Positions 1 to 11,598 are shown, counted from the first letter of the stretch. The stretch: 64,000 nt of DNA from Lewinellaceae bacterium (GCA_016713985.1 JADJOD010000009.1:1-64000), one strand, 5' to 3'. The notes: a model not told the origin generated them from the letters alone. Numbers and translations: made by a program.

Positions 1-670
1 CCTCGATAAAACCCGTCCTGCGGGCGTGTGTTGAGGGCGTATTTACGCAGCTTTTTAATTCCAGGTGCAACACCACGTTGCGTTGCTGGGCGTGTGAGAT
101 CCAGATCGGGCAGGCGCTCCCAGGCGACGAGGTCTTTCGTGCGGGCGATGCCGCAGTTGGTACGCGGCGATGGTGGGCTTGTCGTGCGGGCGCGCCGGGT
201 CTTTCCGTTCGGTGCAAAACAGATACCGTATATCCAGCCGTCTTCGCGTTGGGCCACGAGGCGCATGTCATGATCACGTTGGTGTCGGGGATCGGCCGTT
301 TCGGGCAGACGCAGGGTAGTCCCCAAAAACGGAAATTGGCCTCGCCCCGTTCCGGGCTTTCCTGCGATGGCGAAAAACGACTTCCGGTCGTTGCCTTCCA
401 CCCGCACCACGAGCAGGTATTTGCCCTGCCAGAGCATGGCGCCGGAATTAAAGGTGGCGTTTATGCTGAGGCGTTCCATGAGGAAGGGATTGGTGGCGGG
501 GTCGACGTCCCGCGCAGAACAGGGGGTATGCGCGGGGTAATAACCGGGTGCAACCAACGTTCGAAGATGCCGTTGCCGGAGCCGGACGGGCTGGTTTTAC
601 GCGTAAGCCCAGTTCTAACCATGCCGGGCGTTCAGGTCGGGCAGGCGCTGCTGAAAAACGGGTTTTGCAT
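1..670 (-). CDS. GH130 glycoside phosphorylase (4-O-beta-D-mannosyl-D-glucose phosphorylase-like), 3' end outside window, frame-broken
   Basis: Family GH130 enzymes phosphorolyse beta-1,4-mannosyl-glucose or mannooligosaccharides in the cytoplasm. Read on the minus strand across frame shifts, the start MQNPFF is followed by a stretch like NGIFERWLHPV, then TNPFLMERLSINATFNSGAM, KYLLVVRVEGNDRKSFF and DMRLVA/EDGWIYGI, which is the family order. The left edge carries the late YALNTRPQDGF motif, so only the C-terminal part is missing. At least four 1-nt shifts break the frame (for example near 280-330 and 590-650). The residues on both sides remain conserved, so error is likelier than decay. The exact substrate cannot be decided from this part. 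Confidence 0.72.
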
Positions 671-1256
671 GAGAAAAGGCGTTGTTGCGGGGCAAAAGTA
701 CGTTGACTTTTGGCCGGTAGCGGGAGATTTTGGTCAAATGGCGGGAGTTGGGCATACAGATAAACGGTCAATTTTGCCGCTCTAATTTTACAATTACAAA
801 GAAATAGGTACATTTGCTGATCATGTAACAACAATACCTGGGTCAAATACTGGTTGTTTCCTCTGATTTTGTGGTAGTTAGCCGGATCAAAAGATCGATC
901 TGTCAAACCCCGAATTGTATCTGCACGGCGCATGAGGTGGAAATCAGGCGCTTTTCAGCGAAATTGGTCCAAGCACTGTCAACACCTTAACCGTTTTCCC
1001 AATCCGTCTGACGGTAGTAGGCTGACATTCCATGACATATCCGCAACTTAGGTAAAAACATTGACATTGCGTTATTGCAGATATTTAGGAGAATCAAGAT
1101 TTACGCATGACACGGCATTTTGATCGGAAGGCTTTGCAGTTTGCCAACTTCCAGATCGATTGTTCCTCAGCGTCTACTTCATTCAGGTTACAAGATTTGA
1201 GTCGTAAACAAATTATAAAACTGATAATTTTAGCAAAAGACTAAATCCTGCCATAA
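671..1256. other. intergenic region, no gene recognised
   Basis: This AT-richer stretch lies between the divergent GH130 gene and the lipoprotein gene. Open frames here have no recognisable motif or Bacteroidota-like composition, and I see no tRNA or strong hairpin. It presumably holds the two divergent promoters. Confidence 0.5.
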
Positions 1257-1831
1257 AACCATCCTCATTTTGCAATAATATTATGCGTATTGATTTTGGC
1301 AAATTGTGGAAAAAATCAATCATCAATTGGTGAGCCAGGACCACCTGTTGATACAACACAAATGCCAATCGATACGCCAATAATAAAATTGGGCGAAGGA
1401 TATGTCTTAAAAACGGAATAACCTGGAACGCTCCTTTTGAAGCATGGTATTATCAAACCAACAACTTATTTCAAATTTGGGTGGAGATTACCTATCCCAA
1501 CTATCGTAAGAACATCTTTTTATTACAGATATTCCTTGCAACAAAGGGAAGTATCCAATCGAAAACTGGGCACATCTTATTCCCAGAAATCAAATTCCGA
1601 ATTGCTTTATCAGATGCTCAGGATTATGACCAACCATTGGCGACTTCTGATCGACACCACCCGCAACGATCATTTTATAGAAGTCATCAAATACGACTCC
1701 ATTGCCCGAACCGTAGAAGGCCGTTTTCAGGTATTTTTTGAAAAAGAACCCTCGAATCCCAATGGCCCGGCATGCCGGACGGTATTTTCCTGACGGAAGG
1801 CAAGTTTCATTTGAAGATTCAGGAGCCGTAA
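1257..1831 (+). CDS. small secreted lipoprotein, DUF6252-like, frame-broken
   Basis: The N-terminal frame (no ATG in it after the stop at 1254) reads a hydrophobic segment ending in a lipobox-like LILANCGKN, followed by a Pro/Thr-rich linker. After a 1-nt shift in an A run near 1410 it continues NGITWNAPFEAWYYQTNN, and a later frame gives HFIEVIKYDSIARTVEGRF and finally GIFLTEGKFHLKI before a TAA at 1829-1831. This layout (lipobox, short linker, then an xFIEI..D....V.G.F block and a terminal G.F..KI strand) resembles small Bacteroidota lipoproteins of the DUF6252 type. Function is unknown. The start codon is uncertain and at least two shifts are present. Confidence 0.5.
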
Positions 1832-1852
1832 GGGACTCCGAGTTAATTACCC

Positions 1853-3494
1853 CTAAAACCTCCTCGCCAACACATAAAAATTCTCCTCCACCATAAACGC
1901 GTCTTTTTTCTTCAACTTGCGGGGACTGCTTTGCCACTCCGTGGTCGGGTAGATGAACGTGTATTTATCCTTTGTCAAGGTCACTTTTACGGGCATGTCG
2001 AAACCCTCGACGCAGTTGGTCCAGCGGTATTCCACGCGGCCTTTTTCCAGCCGGTATTCGAGGGTGGGAATAGCGGTGTTGCGCAGGTACTGATCGAACA
2101 CTTTTTGCAGGTTTTTGCCCGATTTCTGGCTGATATAGGCTTCTATTTGCGCGCCGTCGACGGTCTGGTGGTAAAAAATCGCGATTCAGGCCGCGCAGGA
2201 TGGAGCGCCATTTTCGTCGTCGTCCACGATCTGGCGGATGGTGTGCAACATGTTCCCGCCTTTGTAATACATGTCGCCGGAGCCTTCCGAGTTGACGTTG
2301 TAAACACCCACAACCGGTTTTTATTTTCGATCTGAGCCCGGCAGCCGCGGATGTAGGCGGCGCCTGCGTCCTTGCCGAAGTGGTATTCGGTGTACAATCC
2401 TTCGCTGTAATTGGTAAAACTTTCGTGCACCCACATGTCCGCGATGTCGCGGTAGGTGATGTTGTTGGCAAACCACTCGTGCCCCGATTCGTGGATGATG
2501 ATAAAATCCCATTTCAGTCCCCAGCCGGTTTTGACAGGTCCATGCCGAGGTAACCGTTGCGGTAGGCGTTTCCGTAGGTGACCGAACTCTGGTGTTCCAT
2601 GCCGAGATAAGGCACTTCCACCAATTTGTAGCCGTCTTCGTAAAAAGGGTAGGGGCCGAACCAGTGTTCGAAGGCCTGCAACATGCCGTTTACCTGCTTG
2701 AACTGGACTTTGGCTTTTTCCAGATTTTGCGGCAACACGTAAAAATCGAGGCTCAACGGGCCTTTTTCGCCTTGAAAAGTATCGGAAAAGTGTGCGTAGT
2801 CCGCGATGTTCACGTTGATACCGTAGTTGTTCACGGGGTTTGACACAAACCACTCAAACGTGCGTGTGCTGTCGCCGTTGTCGGTTGTGCGGCGCAGCCG
2901 GCCGTTGGAAACGTCCATGAGCGGCAGCGGAACGGTGACCGAAATTGCCTGCGAATCGGGTTCGTCGTACATGTGATCCTTGCAGGGCCACCACACGCTG
3001 GCGCCGAGGCCCTGGCAGGAAGTGGCGACAAAGGGTTTTCCCGTTTTGTCGCGCGACCAGCTGAAGCCGCCGTCCCAGGGAGCGTGTTTGGCCGCTTGCG
3101 GCTGGCCGGAATACCACACGGTGATTGATTCCCGGGCGCCGGGTTTTTGTTCTTTTTTCAGTTCGACCCAATAAACATTCCTGCCCTGCTTGTTCGCAGT
3201 AAGCGGCTGCCCGTCCTGTTCCACCCGCTCGATCCGGAGCGGCGGTTGCAGGTCAATTTGCAGTAACTTGTTCGTTTTTAATACTTTATAATGAATTTCA
3301 TTACTACCGGAAATACTTTTCCCTGCGGGTTCCACTTTTACTTTCAGGTTGTAAAAAGTCAGGTCCCACCAGGCGCGTTCGGGGGTGACGCTGCCGCGTA
3401 GGGTATCGTCGTGGGTGAACGTGGTTTTTTGGGCGACAGTTGTCGCGGCAAAAAGCAGCGCCAAAAGGGTAAAAAGCAGGGTTGTACGTATCAT
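1853..3494 (-). CDS. secreted M1 family metallopeptidase, frame-broken
   Basis: M1 peptidases are gluzincin aminopeptidases. The ATG at 3494 gives a signal peptide (MIRTTLLF...VAQ). An N-terminal beta domain follows, then a GMEHQ exopeptidase-type motif near residue 308 (family consensus GxMEN), then the zinc motif HESGH at 2479-2493 and the third ligand in HESFTNYSEG. Total span is about 547 residues, normal for the short secreted Bacteroidota type. Shifts occur in an A run near 2530, near 2310, and near 2140-2215. Reading through them restores the helical C-terminal region ending KKKDAFMVEENFYVLARRF. An upstream in-frame Met at 3581 would precede the signal peptide and is rejected. Confidence 0.85.
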
Positions 3495-3713
3495 GTTGAA
3501 AAAACGTTGAGGGTCAAAGGTATAAATGCGCGGGAAGCTGGATACTCCTGAGCGGCCGGGTTTTAACGATGAAGATGACATACTCCCGAATTTGAAGCAG
3601 TCAAAAGAAATTCAGGTGGTTTATAATTGCCAGTTTTGTCAAAAAAAATTTCATACAATATAAAACAATCAAATTTAGAGATCGTTTTCCTACACAAATC
3701 AAACATTATTATT

Positions 3714-4295
3714 ATGAAAACACGCTATTCTCAAAAATTTTATTTTAATTACGTCATTTTTTTGGCACTTTTCTTTACCCCGTTTCCATCGAACGCATTT
3801 GGTACCGCCCCGGGAAATGAGGAGGACGCAACGGAAACCGCAACCGGGGCAGGTATATCCGTCAAAGATTTTATCGAAATTGTCAGGACAGCATGTGAAA
3901 AGCCGGTGCCGCCCGGAAAGGAAGTCAACATAACTGCGGAAGTGAAAAGCGACAATCCGGGCGCCGCGTCCTGTCATGTTGTTTTTAACGTTAAAAACAC
4001 CTCGGAGATCACAACACCACCCGTTCAGGCAATTGAAAAAGGGGACACCGGAGAACAAAATCCAGCTAAGTCCAAAACCGGCCGGCCTAACCGCCGGGGA
4101 AAAACAGACAATCGGCGCCAACCAACCGGTGAAACAAAAGTACAAGATAGCAGTATATCGCCCTCAGGCCCTTCATCGACACCGGGTAAAAACGAAGGCG
4201 TTGACTATGACGTTTTAAAATTTATCACAGAAAAAATAATCATGGCGATCCTGCTCCTGTATCTGGCTAAAAAATGGAGCCTCAATAACAAGTAA
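3714..4295 (+). CDS. hypothetical secreted protein with C-terminal membrane anchor
   Basis: I do not recognise this protein. The ATG at 3714 is preferred over 3627 because it directly precedes a signal-peptide-like segment (basic MKTRYSQKF, then a hydrophobic stretch ending SNAFG). A compact part of about 70 residues follows with a Cys pair (TACEKP and AASCHVV), then a low-complexity Pro/Ser/Thr/Lys/Arg-rich linker, and finally a hydrophobic helix IIMAILLLYLAKKW at the extreme C-terminus. The layout suggests a small disulfide-containing periplasmic domain on a flexible stalk anchored at the C-terminus. It is divergent to the M1 peptidase. Confidence 0.6.
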   Translation: MKTRYSQKFYFNYVIFLALFFTPFPSNAFGTAPGNEEDATETATGAGISVKDFIEIVRTACEKPVPPGKEVNITAEVKSDNPGAASCHVVFNVKNTSEITTPPVQAIEKGDTGEQNPAKSKTGRPNRRGKTDNRRQPTGETKVQDSSISPSGPSSTPGKNEGVDYDVLKFITEKIIMAILLLYLAKKWSLNNK

Positions 4296-4379
4296 ACGAC
4301 GCGGGAGGCGTTTCGGAAAAGGCGGGTACAAGGACGGAAATCCGGTGTTTTGCCGAACGATTTGTTACATTAACTGCTG

Positions 4380-4406
4380 TTTACCGAAGCAGTTCGGCTA
4401 CTTTTG
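4380..4406 (+). promoter_or_regulatory. Bacteroidota-type promoter for the SDR gene
   Basis: TACTTTTG at 4399-4406 matches the TAnnTTTG -7 element of Bacteroidota, with a TTTA at 4380-4383 about 19 nt upstream resembling the TTTG -33 element. The SDR start at 4444 is 38 nt downstream. Confidence 0.4.
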
Positions 4407-4443
4407 TACCCGGAATAAATCTTGTCATCTACCCTGCCCTGCT

Positions 4444-5259
4444 ATGACCGTTCCCGCGCTTTTCAACCTCCACGGCAAAACAGCCATTGTGACCGGCGCC
4501 ACCGGCCTGCTAGGTAGCCAGCATTGCCTTGCGCTGGCAGAAGCCGGCGCCCGGGTGGTTATTGCAGACCTGAAAACGGATATTTGCCGCAAATTGGAAA
4601 AGTCCCTGCCGGGCGACGGGCACCTGTCCGTTTTTGTCGACGTCAGCGACCCGGAATCGCTGCTTTCGGCGCGAGACGCAGTATTAAAAAATACCGGTCA
4701 AATAGACATTCTGGTCAACAACGCTGCCGTAAATGATATGTTTGAAAACCCCGCCCTGGCGGCTGAACAATCCAAATTCGAGCATTACCCGCTCGAAATG
4801 TGGCGAAAATCGCTGGAAATCAATGTAACCGGTGTTTTTTTATCCGCTCAGGTATTCGGGCTGCCCATGGCTGAACGGGGCACAGGCAGTATCATCAACA
4901 TTGCCTCTACCTACGGCATGGTGGGGCCGGATCAATCCCTGTACCAAAAACCCAATGGCGAGCAGGTATTTTACAAATCGCCCGCCTATCCCGCTACAAA
5001 AGGCGCGGTGCTCAATTTTACCCGTTATCTCGCCGCATATTGGGGCAAAAAAGGGGTGCGGGTTAATGCGCTTTCACCCGGCGGCGTGGAAAACGGGCAG
5101 GAAGACTGGTTTGTCGACAATTACAGTCGCCGAACGGCGCTCGGCCGCATGGCCAAACCTTCGGATTACAAAGGCGCTTTACTCTTCCTGGCTTCCGATG
5201 CTTCGGAATATATGACCGGCGCCAACCTGGTGGTGGATGGCGGGTGGACGGCGATTTAA
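4444..5259 (+). CDS. SDR family oxidoreductase
   Basis: Short-chain dehydrogenases reduce or oxidise carbonyl/hydroxyl groups with NAD(P)(H). The ATG at 4444 starts MTVPALFNLHGKTAIVTGA. The Rossmann glycine motif is TGATGLLG, the cofactor acidic residue follows in VVIADL, then NNAAVND (NNAG type). The catalytic set is visible as S in INIAST, Y in YPATKGA and K four residues later. The C-terminal VNALSPGGV and MTGANLVVDGGW are also typical. Length 271 residues is normal for a classical SDR. The substrate is not deducible; members near NeuB-type genes often act on sugars, but this gene is separated from that cluster by the large gene on the other strand. Confidence 0.88.
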   Translation: MTVPALFNLHGKTAIVTGATGLLGSQHCLALAEAGARVVIADLKTDICRKLEKSLPGDGHLSVFVDVSDPESLLSARDAVLKNTGQIDILVNNAAVNDMFENPALAAEQSKFEHYPLEMWRKSLEINVTGVFLSAQVFGLPMAERGTGSIINIASTYGMVGPDQSLYQKPNGEQVFYKSPAYPATKGAVLNFTRYLAAYWGKKGVRVNALSPGGVENGQEDWFVDNYSRRTALGRMAKPSDYKGALLFLASDASEYMTGANLVVDGGWTAI

Positions 5260-5356
5260 ACAATTCAGTGGTCAGGGTTATGTTGAACGCAATACCGGAA
5301 TGGGTAAATAGTGGATCGTCCCGGCCCTAATATCCAGTTGGGCAGGCGCCCGTACA

Positions 5357-5404
5357 ACATAAAAAAATCCAGGCAGCCTGCAACGGCGCCCGGATTTTTT
5401 ATGT
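5357..5404. terminator. bidirectional terminator between SDR and large T9SS protein
   Basis: An inverted repeat with arms ACATAAAAAAATCC-AGGC and GCCC-GGATTTTTTATGT lies between two convergent genes. The A run on one side and T run on the other make it usable in both directions. Confidence 0.65.
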
Positions 5405-5428
5405 TCCAAAGGAGAACCGAATTCAACT

Positions 5429-8400
5429 TTATTGTACGGCTATCCGAATTGTATGTACACCCGTACCGCTTTGAAAACGAAGCAAATACATTCCTTTGGG
5501 TAATCCGCTCAGGTCGAGTGCTGTCGTCAGGTCGTTTACCGGTATCGAACGTATAACGATCTGCCCTGTCGAATTCACAAGGGTAAGCGAGCTTGCCCGT
5601 GCGGGCATTTCAACCAACTGCACCGTTAGTATACCTGAAGTCGGGTTTGGAAAAACCGATATCTGCGACAGCGCTGGTTCTTCAGTGCCGGAGCAGAGCT
5701 CCACATTGACCAGTACGGCATCCGAATCCGTGCAGCCGAAGTTGTTGGTCACCGTCACGGCGTAGGCGCCACCCGTTCCGGTTGAAATGGTCTGGGTCGT
5801 GGCGGAATTCGACCAGTTGTAGGTCGCGCCGGTATTCCCGGCATCGAGTGTAAGCGTTTGGCCTTCGCAGATGGTGGAGTCCTGCCCGAGGTCGACAACA
5901 GGCAACGGATCGGATGCCACTTGTACCGTTACCACAGAATCACAACCGAAAATATTCGTCAGGATGAATTGCTGGTTTTGACCGGCCGGAATGAATGCGC
6001 CAAGGTACTCGTACGACGAACCCATGCAGGCACTCACATTCAGCGTCGAAGCGGAAACAGACAACTCTGCTACGGCAATAGTGACCACCGAATCGCAGCC
6101 GACCGAGTTGGCGAACAGGAATTGCTGGCTCGTTCCTGCCGGAATGGATGTGCCGTTGTATACATAAACTTCACCTTTACAGGCGCTTGCGTTAATCGAG
6201 GAAGTGGATACAGGCAATACGGTTACCGTCACGGTGTCCGCCGACTTGCAGCCAAAAGCGTTTACGGCTTGCAGGATATATACGCCGGCGCTATCCACTT
6301 CGATCGCCGGCGTGTTTTCGCCGTTGGACCAGGTAAACTGTGTGAAGGGGTCGCCGCCGGCAATCAGCGTTGCCGTTCCGTTGGCACAGGTGCTGACATT
6401 TTGCCCCAATTCCAGTTTGCAGTACGGGCTGACGTAATCAAGATGTTTGTCCGACGGCAGGGTGTAGACATAAAGCCGGGTCGTTTTGCCGGTCAGCTCA
6501 ATTTTGCCATCGGCAGATGGGGAGGCGATCCCGAAATCGTTGTCGTTGATGACAGCAAATGTTGAGTCGTTCAGGATAGCCAGGCCTTCCGGTTTATCGT
6601 GCCGGCGATCCCAGCCGAGTTCGAGCAGGTCGGCAAAAAACTGCTTTTGCACCGGCACAATACCATTGGCGGTTAAGCCCGATTCGTTCAATTGCTCCAG
6701 GGTATTGCCGCCGAAATTGTTGCTGCTGACCGGCGTAGCGTCGGCAATATTGATTTTATAGACATTTTTAGCGTTCCAGCCGTTGCGTTCCGCATGTTCC
6801 ACCACAAGGAATTCTTCGTTGTTGATGGCCGTCAGGTCGCCGATCTTCCAGTCCCGGCTGCGGATTTCGCCCAAAACAGGTTCATGCACGTATACAAAAG
6901 TACGCATGGCGCCGGTAGCCGGATCGAGTTCGACGAAGCGGTGAATACGCGACGTATTACCGGTCGTGGTGTTCGGGTTATCGGCAGGGCTTTGCAGGAT
7001 GGCAAAAATTTTGCCGTTGGGGGTATAAGCGATGCCTTCAAGTCCGCGGTTGGCCCGGCGTTTTCCAAGCAGGGTATCGAGCGGCAGATCAGCCGTTTCT
7101 TTTGGGAAAGGTGTGTAACGATTCAATACTTTGAACTGTGGATCGAGTTTCCAAATGCTCGTTCCGTATTCGTCGCAAAGCCAGAAATTGCCCTCGTTAT
7201 CTTGAGCAAGTCCTTCAGAATCAAGGCCCCACGGGTCATTTGAAAGCAGCGTGGCCGAAGTATCCGACCAGGCGACTTCTCCGGTGTTGCCCTGGCCGGC
7301 CGGCAGCGGCAAGCCGCTGGCGCCCGTACCATCGGGCCGCTTGATAAAATCAAAATCTTCCACTTCCAGAACGCCGTTGTTCGGTTTTACCTGCCAGACT
7401 TTGGGTGCGTAATCGGGGAAAGGAAACACCAGCGTCGTTTTTCCGCCGGACATGGGGTGATTGATAGCATCGGCATTCGGGCCACGATCGCCTACAAAAC
7501 GAAATGAACCGTCGCGGTACATCAGGCCGGAAATTCCACCCTCCCGAATGGAGTCGCCATAAACGCCGATCACGGGGTTGTTGTCAAATGCGTATTTTGT
7601 GAGGCTGTATGCTCCGGTTTGCGTTTTATCGATGTTGATCTGGAATACCGAAATGGAACCACTGTTTTCATTCGAAACCACGAGCAGATTGCGGCCGTTC
7701 GGGCTGTCGTTTTTCGGGATAAAAAGGAGGCCTTCCGGCCCCTGGTCGCCGCCGGCTTCGACGGGGTTGCGGGTATTGATCCATTGAACAAATGCGGGAA
7801 CGGCAGGATCGGTAACGTCATACATCATGACACCTCCCATACGTTCGAGTGTGGAGAAGGCATAATTTCGGCCTTCGATGGCACCGAGGGCAATGCCTTC
7901 AGGTTCGGGGCCTTTGTCGTCCGAGCGATTTTTGCGGGTATTATTGGTGTTGCTGGCGTTAAAAATGGGACCGAATACCGGGTCAGCCGCCGTAATACGT
8001 TCCAAGTCATCGCCGCTGTCCCACACCAACGCGCCGGTGGCGGCATTCCAGATTGAAATGGATCGCCCGCCAAAGGTGTGAATTTCATCAAAATCGCCGT
8101 CGCCGTCGGTATCACCGGTCGCCGTGGTCACGTTGAGGCGGCCGAGTAAATCAGGGCGTTTCAAATAAGCCGCATCGGGGAACACCAACGAATCAAGTGG
8201 ATAAGCGGAAGAACCGACACGTACGATCTCTGCGTATGCATCCCACTCCCGCACATCGCCTTCATTGGCCGTGATCAGGAAGCCGTTGCCACCCGAATTC
8301 CAGTAAGAAATGGCATCCGGCTGATACATGCCCTTGATATTCCAGTTGTTAAAAAAAACGCCCGGTACCTGGTCGGAAGCATCGAGACCGGAGGTATTCC

Positions 8401-10835
8401 AGTTTTTTAAACCAAGCGGTAAAATTGCGCTGATTACATTGTTTTGCAGGTCTATTACCGCCAACGCATTGGCTTCCTGCAGGGTTACCCAGGCCGTGTG
8501 GCCGTCTTCCGAAACCGTAATATATTCGGGCTCCAGGTTTTTGGAAAGGGAATCGGTGGGGCCGAAGACCCGTACCCCGGCAGCGCGCAAGGCGTCAATA
8601 TCGCCTTCAAACTGGGCAAAACCGATTTGAATTACATTAGCCTGTGTGAGGTTGGCCGGGCCGGGTGTCATGTCGATCACGCTGACCGAACCTTCCGGGT
8701 CAACCGAATAGTCCGTAGCCGGTTCACCTTCATTGGCAACCAGTAATTTGGTACCGTCGGGTGTAAAGATGACATGGTCGGGCAATGCGCCAACCGTCAA
8801 GGCGCTGAGAAAACCACCGTTTACATCAAAAAAAACTACTTTGCCGGGGTTGGTGATCAGCGTGTCGTCTATCGCTACAGCGACGACGCTGTTGTAAAAT
8901 GCCACGGAATTGATACCGCCGCCATAGGCGCCAATATCGACCGAAGTGATTTTGGAAAGTGCCGCCGGATTTTTGAAGTCTCTGATTTCCAGTCGATTCT
9001 GTTGAATATTTGTCGTGAAAAGGCGTTTGCTCGCCGGATCGTATGCCGAAATTTCGGCCGTAGCCCTTACCGGATCTACAGAGAAACTGCTGAGGTATTG
9101 AATCGACACGGGGGACTTGGCCTGTGGCTGCGGCGCAGGGGTATCGTCGTCGTGGATAAGTATGGCGTGTTCCACTGTAGCGCCTCCTTCTGCAGCCGTA
9201 AAATCGCTGAGCCGGAGGATAAGATACCGGCTGTTGCGTTGGATGCTGTCGTCGAGAATTATTAATTTTATTTCAAACGGTGTGGCAGTGCCGGCCGGGA
9301 AAGCAACCAGGGTATCGAGTAATATATAATCTTCATTTTCAACGGCGGTCGAAAAACTGATCACCTCTACCCGCGCTTCGGCTAACGCCACGTTCAGGTT
9401 GTCCACTTTAACGGGAATTGCAATGGTATCCGCGCTTTCCTGCACCAGCGTGCGGCTGTTTGTAAAACTGATCGTCGGCAGATCGATCACTTCCACCACG
9501 CCCGGGCTGGCAAAAACGGCCGGACTGGACGTTGCGGTTGTACTGGCTTTCCAGTTTGCGCCGTCGTTGTTGTTGAGGTTGGGCGACAACAATTCGGCGG
9601 ACGGGCCGGTTCCATCGGGTTCCAACGGCCAGGGGAACGCATCGTCGTACTGTACGCTGTCAAGTGTAATACCCGCGCTGTTGCGAATAAAAAGGGTATT
9701 GCCACCATTGGTTAATACCTGGCCTCCCGTCCATTGAAAAACGTCTGGCCGGCAAAAAAAGACTCGCAGGCGGCTTTGTTCTGCGCAATTAACAGGGTGC
9801 CGCCCGGTGCAAGCGTTACAACCGGTAATTCGATGCTGACGATCCCTCCGAAGCGAAATCCACCCACAGGCGCCGGCTCGCTGCCGTTGTTGTAAATTTC
9901 TATAAACTCAAGGGTGTCGGGGTCGTTGCTCGGCGGATTGTAATTGATCTCGGTAATGACCAGATCGGGCGTTGAACCATTCCAGATGTAACTAAAAACA
10001 TAAGGTTGGGCAAGGGCATTGCCCGCAAGGTCCTGTACCCGTTTACTGTCAGGGTATTCACAACCCCATCGGTAAATGGTGTGCCAAAATTCAATGTCAC
10101 GGTATCTCCGGAAGCGCTGCGCGCCGCCGAAATCAGGTCAGCAACGCCGCTGTACCGCGCAATGTCGTCCGCCGTTGCATTCAGCGCCTCGGAAAAAACG
10201 AGGCGAACGGCGCCGGGACTTACGGCGCCGGCATTCAACACAACCGGAGGCACCACGTCGCCGTTGGAACTCACTAATTGCACGTCGTCAAAACCGGCAA
10301 AGTCGGAGCCGCCGTTTTGTTTGGCCATCAATCGCAGGCGGACAAAAAGAGCATTTGGCGGAACGTTCACATTGACTGTTGTCCAGGTCAATGTATTGCG
10401 GTTCAAATCCACGTATTTGGACGCGGACCAGGCAGAACCGTTATCCGTTTCAAGAATATACCCGATGGAATCGGCAGTTTCATAGCCGATCGTATAATAT
10501 TTAAAGGTGAGTGTATGGGTCGAAAAAGCCGATACGTCGACAGGGGCAAAATCGAGGGTATGAAAAAATGCGCCGCCGCCGTTCGGATTTTCCAGGTCAA
10601 GCATAAACCAGAACCGGTTGCCGGCGGCCGGACTGATTTGGCCGGTGGCGGTGGTATCGGTCCAAAAATCTTCAGCCGCAGGCGCGTTATACCTGGCAGG
10701 AGTCGCCGTAAACGCCCAGTTATCGTCGAGCGTTCCTTCATAGCCCTGGAGTATAGTTTGTTGCGCAAGTATTTGATTGCCAACTATTAACAACAATAAA
10801 TTTAAAAAGACGAATTTGTAAAAAAACCGGATCAT
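5429..10835 (-). CDS. giant T9SS-sorted choice-of-anchor I / esterase-like phytase protein, two frame shifts
   Basis: About 1800 residues, secreted and probably surface-attached. Order from the ATG at 10835: signal peptide (MIRFFYKF...LAQQ), a carbohydrate-binding-like beta domain, a lamin-tail-like domain (PDLVITEINYNPP near 9930), a Calx-beta-like segment, a choice-of-anchor I beta-propeller (GLLFIPKN, SNENSGSISVFQI), an esterase-like phytase domain (EGLAQDNEGNFWLCDEYG, NRGLEGIAYTPNGKIFA), repeated SprB/Ig-like segments (AFGCKSADTVTVTV) and a terminal sorting tail (VFPNPTSG...LPKGMYLL). Frame shifts near 10035 and 9738 separate the N-terminal piece, but both neighbours continue the same lamin-tail sequence, so this is one gene. 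Catalytic activity is only inferred from the domain family. Confidence 0.85.
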
Positions 10836-10866
10836 GCCTTGTTTGATTGAATGGTGATAAACGGCA

Positions 10867-10874
10867 CGAAAGTA
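10867..10874 (-). promoter_or_regulatory. probable -7 element for the large T9SS protein
   Basis: On the minus strand TACTTTCG, one mismatch from TAnnTTTG, sits 32 nt upstream of the ATG at 10835. Confidence 0.3.
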
Positions 10875-11010
10875 GACCTGCGAGTTGCCGGGGGCAGTAA
10901 AGCAGGTATTAAGGAATGATCAACAAATTGTAACCCAATCGCGAAAATGTTAAAAATAACGTAACCCCTGCTTTATCGCAACGATACACTGGCCCCGCAC
11001 CTTTGCCCAT

Positions 11011-11598
11011 ATGCATGGGACCAAATTTTCTCTTTCTCTTCTTGAAAAAGCCGCTCCTATACGGCTGTTGCTGACCGATTGCGACGGCGTACTGACCGAC
11101 GCGGGAGTATATTACTCGGAGCAGGGTGAAGCGCTCAAACGTTTTTCCATGCGCGATGGCATGGGGGTGGAACGCCTGCGTGAGCTGGCAGGTGTGGAAA
11201 CCGGCATCGTCACCGGGGAAAACTCCCCAATCGTAATGCACAGAGCCGCCAAACTCGGGATCACGGAACTACATCCCGGAGCAAAAAACAAACACCAGGT
11301 CTTGCTTAAAATCCTGGAAAACCGGCAACTCACCCCGGAGCAGGTCGCCTTTATCGGCGATGACCTCAACGACGAAGCCATCCTGCGCTCCGTCGGCTTG
11401 TCTGCCTGCCCGGCCGATGCCATGGAGGGCATCCTGAAAATATCCGATTACATCTGCCTGTTGCGGGGAGGCCAGGGCGCTTTCCGCGAGTTTGCTGAAT
11501 TGATTATTCAAGCGAAAACAACAGGCACCCTACCTGACAATGCCCAATCCAATGATCATCATTTTTCCGGCAACTCACTGACAACAAATAAATTATGA
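11011..11598 (+). CDS. HAD-family (KdsC-like) phosphatase
   Basis: KdsC-type HAD phosphatases remove the phosphate from 8-/9-phosphorylated 2-keto-3-deoxy sugar acids. The nucleophile motif is LLLTDCDGVLTD near residue 27, the second motif TGENS and the acidic motif IGDDLNDEAIL near residue 114. There is no cap domain, and 195 residues is slightly longer than classic KdsC because of a Ser/Asn-rich tail. Its stop overlaps the neuB start by ATGA (11595-11598), so the two are translationally coupled. This placement suggests it dephosphorylates the 9-phosphate product of the synthase. It could equally be a Kdo-8-P phosphatase, but the neighbours argue for nonulosonic acid. Confidence 0.8.
   Translation: MHGTKFSLSLLEKAAPIRLLLTDCDGVLTDAGVYYSEQGEALKRFSMRDGMGVERLRELAGVETGIVTGENSPIVMHRAAKLGITELHPGAKNKHQVLLKILENRQLTPEQVAFIGDDLNDEAILRSVGLSACPADAMEGILKISDYICLLRGGQGAFREFAELIIQAKTTGTLPDNAQSNDHHFSGNSLTTNKL

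Noticed and set aside
78..785. Long plus-strand open frame
   Set aside because: It lies opposite the GH130 gene, whose conserved motifs are found on the minus strand; the plus-strand frame has no recognisable motif and is a shadow.
448..933. Minus-strand open frame of 161 residues
   Set aside because: It overlaps the GH130 N-terminus in another frame and mixes its out-of-frame residues; no independent coding signal.
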